Position numbers and translations under genes: made by a program. Source: Neelides folsomi (taxonomy: Eukaryota > Arthropoda > Collembola > Neelipleona > Neelidae). Taken from it: DNA of 64,000 bases. Numbering within the stretch: position 1 is the first letter of the stretch; every line of letters starts with the position of its first letter. This document shows positions 50,815 through 63,842 of this stretch, in pieces. The DNA lies in NCBI GenBank assembly GCA_034687125.1, contig JAQGBZ010000042.1, positions 213,428-277,427 on the forward strand. Reading direction: 5' to 3'. A model generated the notes under the pieces. It was not told the origin of the DNA and did not search any database. It saw nothing but the letters and a program-made list of their open reading frames with translations.

Positions 50815-50846
50815 CTCACATTAGGTCTATAGATACCTAATGTGAG
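50815..50846. repeat. Perfect hairpin, 12-bp arms, 8-nt loop
   Basis: CTCACATTAGGT (50815-50826) and ACCTAATGTGAG (50835-50846) are exact reverse complements around CTATAGAT. Confidence 0.9.
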
Positions 50847-51460
50847 ATTTCCATTTAATTTACCAAACTATTTCATCTTTCCTCCTCACCACCGTTGTCG
50901 CAAAACGGGGACCTAAACGTCTTTTATGAACCTTCTAAAGTGAACCCTTGTTATAGCACTTTGGTGGGAATTGAGCCTGATTAATTGAATTACCTCTATT
51001 TATGAGTAATTAAAAGCTTATAACCTCCTGTTCATTGTAACCCTTAATTGCTCCTTTGTCTCGTGTCGAGAACAGAAGGTCAAGTTTTGGACTCATCGTC
51101 AGTCTCTCAATTTAATTATTTATATCCCTTTCCTTTTCCTTTCACATTAAAGGTAACTAACTTGCGTGACAGGTAGGAACAAGATGAGGAGATTCTCGTT
51201 ATTTGTATTTTACTGCAGCTGATCAACGAACCTTTATGCCAGTGAAGGCAATCATATTAAAGTTGAAGGTTTGGGAGATGAAATGAGAGAGAGAGCATGA
51301 AATTTCATCAGTTTGTCAAACAGATTTTATGCCTTATTTGAATATAAGCAATATAAATATATTACATTCTAACTACTTACTTAAAGGAATTTGGTATAAA
51401 CTTTATAATACACACTTGATTGATACAGCGAATATATTTATGTATGGAGGGCATTAAAAA

Positions 51461-51556
51461 GTAATTTGTATCCTTTTTAGCGTAATAATTTATATATGCT
51501 TTTATCGAGTAATTTATATAACTTTTATGGGATAATTTGTATATCGTATTATGCAT
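51461..51556. repeat. Degenerate minisatellite, about 24-bp unit, four copies
   Basis: Four successive segments start with TAATTTRTAT and most continue into CTTTTA or a similar T-rich end (copies near 51462, 51485, 51510 and 51533). Copies differ by substitutions and small gaps, so the array is old. Confidence 0.6.
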
Positions 51557-53381
51557 AGAAGCTAAGGGACATAGGAAGTATCGTGTTTCCTTCGACTTGA
51601 GAGAATCTCATAAAAAGAGAAGAAAATTGTGGAAATTGATTATAAGACCTTTTGAATCTCACCACTTCTCTATGAATTTGTCAGAGTGAAAATATTAGTT
51701 TTATTTAAAAGAGGGAATATTTCGCAGCACGGCCGTGTTCTTCCTAAAATGTTCCCTCTGTTGATGTTCCCATCCCGAAGAGATAGTTGGAAAAGTTTGG
51801 TCCTAAAAAGGCACTCGAGTTTTCTTTACTCTTTTCCCATACTTTGTGAAGCGACGGAGAATCATATAAAGAAGAATGGGGTTTATTTGTAAGCTCGTAT
51901 AAGCTCTTCCTTTATTTCTCAAGGAGTCAGACGAGGTTGTGTGAGAGAATCTCCCGTTTTCGCCCTCACGACTTTCCCAGATGTACAACTACACAAGATA
52001 TTATACAAAGATTCTCTCCACTTACTTTATATCTCTATGGTATAAAAGCCGTGATTGCATTGCTTCATATTTCCCTCTCCACATCATCATCAAGCTCTTC
52101 ATCTTACAATTCCTCCGCCCATTCCCTTCTGTCTCCCTCGGCTTCATTGTCCTTTAAATACACTCGACTCCGACACTACACATCCGATTCTCCGAACACG
52201 TCAAGGGTCTATACATATCAAAATATATCTACATTTTATACATGTACCTCTAGAGTTTTCAACCTAGTTGGTCTCGATGTTGCTAAAAGCTCATAAAGTT
52301 CCTGGAATACAAAAGTGGTTGTTCGAACAAGAGTTCTTAATCTAGTGCTTTTCCATACACAGGATAGTAAAGTTGAATGTATCAACTGGTTTATTATAAC
52401 TGTTTATTAAAGGGTTTAGGAGGGTCTTTGGTCTGTTCAAACCCAGCTCTGCATGATATGAATGGAATGAGACGTTGTGGAAGAGTTGTAATTATGATTA
52501 ATTCCCTTGTCTGGATTTGCAAAAACATATTTTTCCGCCCGCCTCCCTTGTTGTGATGATGAGGATGGTGCAGGGCCAGAGGGCTTTTTTGAAATTTGGG
52601 TTCATCCGGGGGTTCGCGGGGGAGTGAGTGAGTGATTGGAATTTATAGAGTTACGAGTAGGAGCATTTAGTCGGATGATCGTAAATCTCAATAAGTGACT
52701 CATTGGATTCGAATGTGGATGAGAGTGAGGGAAAGATATTTAGGAATTGGATCCTTTGCATGTAAAGGAAGGAAAATCGGTGAATTCCACCTATGCATTA
52801 TTAAGCCCCAACCCTTTGGCTTCCCAATATCCGAATAATGTTTATTAAAAGAAGGCATAGTCTAGGTTTATGTTTATAAGATTACCTTTATACTTTATGT
52901 ATGTAATAGTAGTGCGAGGGTATACCTACTGAGGTATAAGAGAGGAATGAAATCAGTATGAATTTCTCTGGAAGCCATATTAGCTCATTTATCACTTTCT
53001 GTCACTCTCAATCCTCTTTCTTAATCCATTCGACTCTATCAATTATTCCGGGTCCTCCTTATTTATTTGCATCTCTTCTCCACCGAGGGAGGTGGGCCGA
53101 AAGCAGGGCGGCGATTACTCATTTATGTAAAAGTTTTAATAGAATTTGAATTTGAATTTTCATATTTCCCTCTGCTGCTGTGGAGTAGGCCTTGTCTTTG
53201 TATTTATCTTCGTTTACTCCAGTGGCGGGTCTGGGAGTAATAATACAATTCAATTAAGTTTTAAGTTCCTGAGTAAATTAATTTGATGGAGCTAAACTTT
53301 CCCACATCGGCTCAATTACTTTTTAGAGGTTTGAGCCTCGGAGTTTGGATTCTCCGAGTCTCGAGTTCGCGGGAGAGTAAT

Positions 53382-53401
53382 GGAAGGAAGGAAGGAAGGA
53401 A
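53382..53401. repeat. (GGAA)5 microsatellite
   Basis: Five exact GGAA tetranucleotides. GGAA runs are also tandem ETS core sites. Confidence 0.9.
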
Positions 53402-56400
53402 ATAAAGGAATAACGAAGAGGGAAAAGCGTCGACTGGGGCCAATAAGGAGAACAGGGTTATAAAGAAATTCTCCTGACGGAGTGGAGAAGGTACAAGACC
53501 CGTATCAAGACCCGGGGAATGCGAGAGTATATACATTCTCCCGCAGAGGAGCACCACCGAGTTCCCTTTCTTCCTTCTCGTATGGATGTGGTGAGAGGCT
53601 GAAAAAGCGATAAGATTAAAGGGGGGAAGGAGATACACAAAGACGCCCTTCTTATCCCTCAACCAGTGAGTGCGAATTTCACACAAAATTTGCCACAGAT
53701 GGAAATGGAAATAATGGATTTATTCACCGTACTTCTTCTTCACCACCTCCAAATGGCTCATACGAAGCCCCATCTTTATGTCGTCCACTCTCCCATTGTT
53801 TTCCCTTTGTCACTCTCCTAATCCACTCATCATTTAACTCCCAATCTCCTCCCAGACACGTATTTGATTTCCTTTTATATAAACACATTCACTGTATCAA
53901 TCTTCATGTTCCGCATCCGCTAAACCTCACATCATCTCAATCTCCCTAGCTGATCTGCATCTGTCTGGTTTAAACAAAGTTTTTCAATATCATTTACCAT
54001 TCATCACAATTAAAGATCAAATACATTCAAATAAATATTACATACATATCAATACACGTCTTACATGCCCGGTATATTGTATTACATTTTATAATAAATT
54101 CCTACATTTACATTTATTTTTTATTATGTTCTTTTGTAAGCGACGATGCTAATGGAGTATGATGGTTATGACGTTGAGAAATGAAGGCTAAAGGGAGGAA
54201 GAGAGTCGGAATAGAGGAAGCTGTAAGGAAAATATGTGAGTGATAAACGCGGTTTAATATTGGTACAGGGTTCACCAGCAGGGAGGCTGGTCGTCGTTCA
54301 GCCCGCCCATTTTTCATTGCAAAATGAAGGATGAGAGCGAGGTGAGGAATGGGAGAGGCGGACTTGAGAGAGAACAAACGATCCATTTAATTCGAATAAT
54401 TAAGAGGAGGTGGGAAAGGGGGATATAGAAAGGGAGTCATAATGTAATTGTAATTGGAGAGATTGTATAATCATCCGCTGAATTATTTAATATGGATTAT
54501 CCCTCTCCATTTATGAGTCGGATGGTGAGGAAGCCGGGAGATGGTTGCGGTTCCATATTTGATCCGGATTTTGACTCCGATCTTCCGCTGTGTTGGGAAC
54601 ATCAAAATGTTCCTTCACAGTCTATTGCCGAGCTGGAGAAAGCGGAGTAATAAAGCTGAGGGTATAAATAGGGGGATCCATTTGGGACGAGCTGAGAGTC
54701 GTTTAGGAATAAATAAACGATTCGACGGATGGATGAGTATGGCATGTTCCGGTTTATAGGAACAATATCTCTCGGCCCTCTGCCCCTCTCTCTGCAGAGA
54801 TAGATTCATTTAATCACTTTAGCACTCTCTGGACAGATTCACACTTTTACATGAGGTCTCCTCCACTGTCTCTTTGAGTGACTCACTCGGGGTCGTCGGT
54901 GAGGATGGGGGTTCCGGAGGAGCGAAAGGGAAAGTGAAACAGCGGGGCTTTGCCAGGGGTGCATTTTATCTTGTACTTACATCCACCGCATATTCGGGAG
55001 AATCCCCTCCTCCCTCGGATATATACCTACCGTCGTCCTTCTATTGATCGGGGCTTCGAGGGCCAACTCGCTCACACAGGGACCCACTATGTGTAATAAA
55101 AACTCTTTAACAGTTCACATCCCGGATCCACATTTGAGATTTCCATCTCAAATTTATCCCTTTTATGAAAAAAGGATCCGGAGAGCCATGAATCCAAATC
55201 TCGGGTCATGATATGACCATATGAACCTTCTGTCTTCATCGACCTCCGTTCATTTGACTGGGAATTTCCTTCTGGTTTTTGGCAAATTTCAGACCTCCGC
55301 CTGCCACTCGGCTCCATTTTCCAGAGAATTGAAAAGAGAGCTTTGAGCAAAATTGGCTAAAAGGGAAAACGACGGAACATCCCCTTAGCCATTTCTTAAG
55401 AACTCAAGATCACAAATCCTATTCATCACTTTAAAAAACTCACTTACATCCCCATCCTTACATGAATATATTTGAGCAATCTAGATCTGCATCTTCCTGT
55501 CCATAAAATCCCCTTTATTCACTCCCTCAAGTACATTAAGATATGAAATGGTTTACTTCTTAACTTCATACTTACTTTTCCATATTAAATATATTGTGTG
55601 TACATAACATAGGAAAATTATTGCTCTACTTTGAATTAACCAAACACTCTGAACTTTCATAGATTCTACGCACATTTGAGTCATTTGAGTAATGAATTAA
55701 CATAGTTTGTAAATTACCATAATCATTTTAAAAGGCATGTCGTATAAACAGAGCAGGGGCACCAACACTCAAGAAACCCATGCTCAAGATTAATCGTTAA
55801 TAAATGGAATAATAAAGTAGCTTTTATTACTTCAATCGACTGGGTCTTTAACTAGACTATAAAGAGATGGGAGAATAAATATCAACACAACTATTAAACC
55901 CATGGTATGTAATCCCTCTCCTATAATGTCGTAATGGAGAAGTCAGAATTTGTTTTTATTCCCAATTTACTTGTCGAGTGCATTGACATTTTTTTCACTG
56001 ACGAACTGTCATCATCCTATGCCAAAAAATCCCTTTCACCACGTACACTACATATAAGTAAGTAGATACATAAATACTTACAAGTTACATACCCACTTAC
56101 TATAAGAACCATGGCCTAAGTGGATAAATATTCTAATTCCCCTTGCAAATGTGACATTTACCCTTCAAGGGCTCCTGATCTCCATAAAGATAGAGAGAGT
56201 CGGAGTTTAATAGGGATCAACGCTCGTTGAGAGCCTCAGTTGCTATCAAAGTTTGGACCTATTGTGAATTTTAAGGAAATTCTCTCTTCCTCATTTAACT
56301 TTTTCTCAGTCCCTCATTTCTACATGCACACAAGTTGGAGAGATTTCCATAATTCATATTATCCTCTGAGTACACAACTACTACGTCGACACGCAAAGAA

Positions 56401-59277
56401 ACTCCCCAAGCTCCTTACGACCATCGGGAGACCATTTTCCCTCAACTCTTTGATGTCGCCCTTTCAACCCCGATGCTCTTTACAATACATACACACTTAT
56501 ATGAGATTTATATATTATATATTAAAATATTATATCCTCATATGCTCATCGTTGGCGTTATTTACACATTGTGTGTGATCTTTTTTGGTGGATAAAAAGG
56601 TATATTATCTATTTTATAATTACTTGAGAATCTCATTATATTATTAAAGTAAGAATATTAAGGATACTATATCGAAATTATTTATTATGGTATAAGAAAT
56701 ACATAATGTACATTGTGTCTTTTATAGGGATAGAGTGAAGATGGGCATGTTGAAGGATTTCACATGGCTTTTAGTGTAATTATCTTTTATTATCTCATTT
56801 AGCGCCGCTACTTATAATTTACCAACCATCGGACTTGGATGCATTTCATACTTTTAATTGATATCGTTTCATTCTCTTTTTTGAGACTCATGCTATGAAA
56901 GTCCTTATGATTAAATATACTTACCTAAGCTCCTTTTCAAACAGGAGTCTTTCAAATTGGCTGCAATTAACTTCCTTTTAAGCCATGTCTTTATTAAAAA
57001 AGCTCGTGAAATTATTACTTTGCAATAATAAACCATAAGCACGTATTTAATGCTCGACATCAAATTACTGGAAATAACATTGTTTTTCAACAATAAATAA
57101 ATAAATTGTATTGGTTTATTGTGTCTACTTATAAAGTATTCACATTTTACAATGATAGTTCCTTTTAAATATTTCCGGACGACCTTAATAAGCTTGGCAT
57201 ATTTAAACATAAGCTTTGAGAAATAGGATAAGTGCGGTTTTTTTTAAATGTTCAATGCTTTAGGTTTGTGTGAAGGCTATTACATAGTTTAACTATCTTG
57301 TACATAAACATTAGAAGGAAAATGGCAATTGGTTAATTACATGTAGTAAAACAAATAACAATAGCATTACTTATTAAAGATAAGATAATATTGTAATTAT
57401 TATAACATCTGAAGATTAATTACCACCAATAGTTCTCATTTCATCTGAATACACATGTCGGTGGTGTTTTACCTTTTCCAAAACAAAACCTTCCATTTTA
57501 TGAAATATGAAATGATAAGCGAGAAGCGACACTTGTGTTTGAAAGCATATCATAGATGAATCCAATTGACTCGTGATCAATGAGGCAATTTAAGGCCATT
57601 TATGAAATTTTATTACGGTGATTTACAAGAGAATAAAGTTTGAATAAATAACTACGTGAATGAAAAACAAACTGTTTGGTGATGAGTTCCATGTTTTGGA
57701 AGAGGAAGAACCCATCCCATGTAATACATTTAATATATAAGCTACTTCTAAGGGAAATTGGCTGTTGGAAAATTGAAACAAAGGATTACAGAGGAAAAGG
57801 AAGGATTGGAGGGATATAAATCATAAATGATATACATTCATTCAAAAGCACACAAAAGTTTTGTATTCCGGATATACTGCTCTGCTCGAGCAGTACAGGA
57901 GAGCCAAAGAACACATACACAAACACCCCGTATCGGTCTCAATGTTAATGATATACCATTGGTTGTTTAGGGACGAGGAGATATATAAAACCGAATATCC
58001 ATTTCTGGGAATCAGTTAGCTAAGGCTTCAGCTGAGGAGTGAAACGAACAAATAGAGATGTAGGGAAAAGGACTTTAAGTTAACTGACAGAAAATAAGCA
58101 GCTCTATTTGATTTCCTCCCATATTTCCATTTTCATCCAACATTATTTGTTCGTACAAGTTTTGTGCAGAGTTATTTATCTCTCCCATCTCCCTCTATCC
58201 CATCGTTCAAACGATGCAGCCCCCAATTGCAAAACTATTCTTCTCAAGGCATATTTCACGATATCTGCAACATCGCCTAAACCCACTCTACATACTAGAG
58301 TACATCACTAATCTGCTGACCCCAAGTCATTAAGGCTCTTATAATGCATATTGAGACTTAACGACAGCATCTTTATTCACTTTTAGCAATAAATCCAGTA
58401 GCAGTCCTTTCTGAGAATCTTAAATGACAATCGAGTCAAATTGGTTTTTTAAATCATAAATATTGCACTTTAAGTAAAATGTCAAATTGTTTTAAATAAA
58501 AATTTTATAAAATAAATATAACATTAAAATTTACACAGTTCATTAATAGCTACCCACTTTGAACAGTAAATCAGTAGTAAATCATCATTTCATAATCATT
58601 TGGATATGTTGCATATTAATAAGAAAATACTTTATAAGACATTTTATAAAAAGACTCATAACATTAGAGTTTAATGTAGGTTAAATGCAGAGTATCAAAT
58701 GCTCTTAACTTTGATATTTTTTGCTGAGTGTTCACTGCAAAGATGAATCAAATTAGCTCTATATGCTTTACCTTAATGGGAAATTATACTCTGCATGAAG
58801 TATAATTATTTTCGATAGTGATCGAGCATATGAGTAATATGAAAATGTGTTCCAATATTATCGGAGGCATATGGAAGTATAAATTGGTTGGTATAATGCA
58901 CCCAATAAGCCTTTATGAAATCATGATGAAAAATGATTAGCAAAGTAATTTGCCGGTTCCGTGTATTCCACTTGGAAAAGGGGGAAATTGAATCGGAAAG
59001 GTATTCCGCCATTTTGAAGAGACTTGAGAGAGTGAATAAAAGCATTTAGAGTCTCGAAGAGTCTGCATAAATAAATGTCTTCCCGTTTAATTCCCCTTTC
59101 GCCCTCATTTTGTCTTTTTAAGTGGCCGCGTAAAACTCTTTTACAAATGCATATGAGAATGAGAATAATGAAGGTTGGAGGGAAGCATTGAGTTCCTCCT
59201 TAAACACTTGTAATGTCTAGCTTACTATGCATGGAGTATTCCTATGTGTGTATTTGATTTGTTTCCTCTCATTTCAG

Positions 59278-59348
59278 ATTCAGTTTACATCGAGAGCCAG
59301 CGGGCAGACCTTCCCTTCTTCATCTGTACGATCCAAGAATTCAAAAGG
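59278..59348 (+). CDS. Atro: Atrophin/RERE-like co-repressor, second coding exon (BAH domain start)
   Basis: A 71-bp exon with acceptor CTCATTTCAG (ends 59277) and donor AGG|GTAAGG (GT at 59349). With the single G left by the first exon it encodes residues 169-192 in frame: DSVYIESQRADLPFFICTIQ, then EFKR. This matches the BAH start of vertebrate RERE, recalled as [20 protein letters not shown] followed by SIQDFK. The matching phase, the clean splice sites and continuity of the BAH motif across the junction make this a confident exon although it is too short to be found as an ORF. It ends in phase 0. The next exon, expected to carry the NVKWYYR-like BAH continuation, was not found before 64,000. 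Confidence 0.85.
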
Positions 59349-62300
59349 GTAAGGATCTCTTCAACTTTCTTTAATTAATTAGTTAATCTGAATCTGAATC
59401 AACGAACCAATTAATTAGGGAGAATCCTCCTCGTTCAGCTACTTTACCAAATCACCTCGGCCCCAACTCCTTTTGAGAGTCACACACAAGGCAGAACTCT
59501 TAAAGGGAGGAGGGAATTCCCTATCAGAAATGTATAAACCCTACTTTCTATCTCAACCACTGATTTATCTCCCTTTTCCCACACTGGGTTCAGTTTACGA
59601 TCCTCCTGGATAAATATAAAACCAGCTCTCCCTATGCCTCAAGACGCGCATCTACATCTCACTTGTGTTTTCGGCTCTTGAGAATAATTTTCCAATTTGT
59701 TCGCGAAAGGAGTGAAGTGTGTTTATTTATACTCCCCCCATTCCTCCTCTGTCAATTTCCTCAAAACTCCCCCAAATCACTTTCATTACTCATGAAACGG
59801 AATAACCCCTTTTTCTGTTCCTCCTCTTGATGACAATTATCAACATTTGTCATTGACCATTAAGGTTTCAATGAGACCTTCGATCCTTGAGAGAGAAGGG
59901 TTCTCGTTAGAGATTCAAAGAGTCTGCCTTTGCCCATTACAATTCACTTTTATTGTGATTGTGAGGCTATAAGAGGAACAATGAGTCTTGATGCGTCAGA
60001 TCTCATCTTACCAACGTCGTTTATTTACTTCTGCTTGTTGATTACTTTGTAAGTGCGAGTGTGGCTTTAAATACAATATTTCCCAAGTATACATTCATCC
60101 CACATCCTTACTCTGCCATTTATTTATACCCCCGTATTATTCGAAATGATTGTGTACATGAATATGGATATAATCAAGTGAAAAAGTCATTAGAGCCATT
60201 AGCATTGTTTTTATCATGTGATTCATGTGGCATTTTGAAGCTATATAGATTTTATCTGTATTTAAAGCTTATTTTATATAGAATGTATATATTTTATATA
60301 GATCATTACTAGGTAGTTATAAATATAGTTAATATATAAACTGTGTTTTATTATAGATGCATATTGATATATTGAATACAGTTGATTTGATACAGAGTGA
60401 TGCAGAGACGCATTGGATATATCAATCTTTGTCGAGTTTAGGAAGGGAAGTAAGGAGAGCGAGAATAATAGGGGAGTAATGAAATCAGGTACGGGTGAAT
60501 GAAGTCTGTTTACACTCTGGGCTTCAAGAGTGATGTGAGGTGTTTGTGGGGGCTGAAGAGCCTCTCCACTGAGATCCTTCACAGATCCAGATACCTCAGG
60601 TGGGACTCTTGATGAGCCTGCCGAGTGGCCGACGAAAATGGGAGCTCAAATGGGAAGTAAAATGGGACCAGAGGAAAGGATTATTCATTAATGCGACGGT
60701 GTCATGTCATGATCATGTCATTACATAATGGATCCATTGAGACGAAATCTTCCCCTCTCCTTCCTTCCTCTTTCACACTTGATCCGTCCGCATCCTTCCG
60801 AATCCTGGCGGACCCTCGCGGCTTCACCTCCACCCTCCCCCTGGCAAAATTCCCTTCTTCTTCACTCAAATCCTCCTTTAATTCACATTTTTATGAACTT
60901 AATCCTCCTTTCCCATTCGCACATTACAGGAGGGATAAAATTGAATAATAGGCCTACTAACTCGCGGATGACCTAAATTTATTAAACTTTGCACATTCAT
61001 GCATTGGGAGCATTTGATATGTTGGAGCGTTTATGCAATATGAATGAGTGAAATTGTAGTCAAGCATGGGCTTTAAATATTCAGATATTCTAATTTTTAT
61101 AACTACCTTCTGCTTTTATAAAAAGGTTGTTAAATAGGGTTAAATGTTACAACGACATCATAGCGAGTTTCTCTAAAAGACATGATATTTGTCCTGAATT
61201 AATGTGATTACTGTATTTAATAGCACTATATGCATCTTAATAAAGGGCATAATAGAGCTGAACCGTAAGAGAGGGATTTTTGAGTCAAAGTCTTATTAGT
61301 TCTCTCAAAATTAATCGAGTGGAGGAATGGGAGCTTTGGAACGTGTGCACTATATGTCAGCCTAAATCGGGAAAATGTAAATTCGGAGTGATTTGAAGGA
61401 AAAAGGAGAAGAAGAAAGGGAGATTAAACGAATGTGTTGGATTTGAAAGAGTTTGTAAGTGTGGCGTTTATATTAGAGAAGACTTTGACTCCTTTTTTCC
61501 ACCTTTTTATGGATCTCGGAGAGCGGAAATGACGGCGCTTTTATGTCAAAGTAAAAGAACGAAGCCCCGCATCCCTCACACAAGAAATTTCAATCCCCAC
61601 ACTTATGAGAGAACCTCGTCTGGAATAGCAGGATGAATGTAATGTTTGTTGACGCCTGGTGTAGCCCTTCACGAACCACCACCAGTTCATTTTCCTCCTA
61701 TCTAAAGACTCTAAACCATTCTGACTAACTAACCCTAAGTAAGATACGTACTATAATACATCTGTACTTATACATGGACAGATGAAGAACAAGGCTCTGT
61801 ACAACATACAGAAATGTATACATGTGTAGTGTGTGTGTGTGCGTGTGTTGTAGTGGAGTACTGTAGTGGAAGTGGGGATATAAAAAGGAGTCTTTGAATC
61901 TTCCATTCTTGCTTATTGTTAGTTTTTTCTTGGAGGAGGAGAATAGGTTCCTTGTCCCTTGATTAATGAGGAGAATTCTCTCGATTCTCTTCTCAATTTG
62001 AGAAGAGCCATTGGATCCAAATCTCCTATTGAATAGCATTGCACTTCATTACTCATTCCCTTTGACTTAATCTCCATTCTGGGTGTGAGGAGATTGGAGC
62101 TAACGTCTCTTTTTAAGATCAATTCCCTCACCTCCCTGCGACACTTTGTGTTTTGAGGAAGGGCAACAAGGGCGATGGTGGTGAATTTAAAATCACAACT
62201 ACCGAACCACTTTGTATTGAGATGCGGAGAGTTTTCGCCCTCAAGGAACCTAATCATCATCTTATGGCAAGAGCCTTTATAAGCCTTATTACGTCTCTAT

Positions 62301-63842
62301 GGTCTCCACCAACTCGTGCTGTGTGGAACCTTCTGTGGTTGCTCTCTATAGGAATGTGGCTCGCTGTGAGGTATGAGGTATATTATTATATAGCCAGGGC
62401 TGTTGGAGTCTGTTGGAATATCCTTTTCTTTCTCGTCACTGCCATGTTATATCCGATTCCGATGCACTCACAGAGGCCCAGCACACAATGGTTGTATCTT
62501 CCCTTAGGATTATCTCCATCTTCAGGTTGAGGATTCACCGAAGCAGACCAAAGCGAATCACACTCCATCCGCACAATCCAGTTAACTACCAATACGAATT
62601 TCCACATTAAACATCAACCGCTTCCCTCAGCCAGTTCCCCTCCTGTGGACGAGGAGATTTTGTACGAGGGAAATGAAGATCCATTAGGAGGGTTTAAAGA
62701 AGAAACTTAATACAATGATACAAGAAGAGGGCGAATTGGGAAGATGCCTTTGAGGCGAACCTGGCGTTAATTCCTTGGCGGAATTCGTCCAGGTTTAATG
62801 CCACTAATGCAACTTGACTTGTATTGGCAGTTTGAACCAGCATCCAATTTCATGGCGTAGTCTGGGAATATTGATGGAAATGAGGTTGAGGTCTTTTTAT
62901 TGCCTGCATTCACTCACATTCAATATTGTATAAAAGTATATTCAGTTTAAATAAATAATATACTTAGCATTATTCCTTTCCAAATATTTCTTTAATTTAT
63001 CGAACATTAATTGTTGTTTGAAGGCGAAGGTGTAGATTTGGTTCATTTGCATTGGTATTATTGGTTGAGTGGGGAGAGGTTTGGATGAAAAAAGTGGTTG
63101 AAGTGTCTCATAGAAATTGTGTAGTTTCAAGGGTGGAGAGCTTCAATGTTGTTGGATCGTTGGCTGACAAGGAATGGAAATAAGTCAAGTGTATTTTTCC
63201 TTTTATGGGCTTGGTGATCCTCTCTGTGCGTGTGCTTCACTCTCGACTCAAAGACCCTTACTTTCCGAGGGAACCTCCTTTGAGGAATGAACGGAGAGCG
63301 GAGCTGAGCTGACTCCACTAATAACCAACGAGGAGAGCTAGAGAGAACCACATAGGAGGGATAGGGAATGGAAATAGGAGAGATTTGGGAAGAATGGATT
63401 TGGATTCTTTTAACTCCTCACCTCACGGAAGATTGAGGGAAATGTTTGGCCACAGATTTCATCTGGGTTTACATACTTTGTTTTTCCTCTTCCCCTTCTT
63501 CTCCATTTCCTCGGCTCAATGTTCCTCGCAATTACCTAAATTTCTAAAATAATACTCCTCGAATTTCCCATTACTCAAATAGCCATCGACTTCCTCAAGT
63601 TCCTTTATGTAAAGGCTCCCTTATTTTAATAACATTCTACAGGACAAACAACGAGGCTCGAGGTCATAAAGTCTCAACTTACCCGTCTTAATCGTAAACA
63701 CTTGTAGTTAGAAATTCTTACTGGCTATGTTTCACACAACTTCATTTTAAACTTACATATCTATAGTAATTTTAATAATGTATGGGAGATCTACAGAGGG
63801 TGAAAAGAGATTATAAAAACGGTTGAAAATAAGTGCTTTTAA
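59349..63842 (+). other. Next intron of the Atrophin-like gene (incomplete), non-coding
   Basis: It begins with donor GTAAGG. I see no exon resembling the rest of the BAH domain, and no RNA gene. It holds a (TG)n run at about 61827-61850 and an imperfect 10-bp hairpin near 61104-61136. The intron extends to or past the transposon at the window end. Confidence 0.65.
61827..61850. repeat. (TG)n microsatellite, interrupted
   Basis: A TG dinucleotide run with one GC interruption. Confidence 0.85.

Larger units (their letters stand above)
39705..59277 (+). other. 19.6-kb intron of the Atrophin-like gene (phase 1)
   Basis: Donor GTATGT at 39705-39710; acceptor TTTCCTCTCATTTCAG ending at 59277. 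No other gene is recognised inside on either strand. It contains inverted repeats (45820-45870, 48567-48609, 50815-50846), a diverged minisatellite (51461-51556), (GGAA)5 at 53382-53401, a 38-bp purine tract at 47650-47687 and GAT-rich repeats near 43,840. Introns of this size in developmental co-repressor genes commonly hold enhancers; that role here is inference. Confidence 0.8.

Noticed and set aside
56911-57210. 99-codon Lys/Ile-rich frame on the - strand
   Set aside because: Composition follows local AT richness; no motif of a transposase or other family.
57882-57893. CTGCTCGAGCAG 12-bp palindrome
   Set aside because: An isolated short palindrome; such a length is expected by chance in a window of this size.
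62153-62530. 125-codon open frame on the + strand with Trp/Leu-rich stretch
   Set aside because: It looked like a membrane protein, but there is no family match, its start lies inside an unremarkable tract, other frames on both strands overlap it, and it does not match the expected BAH continuation.
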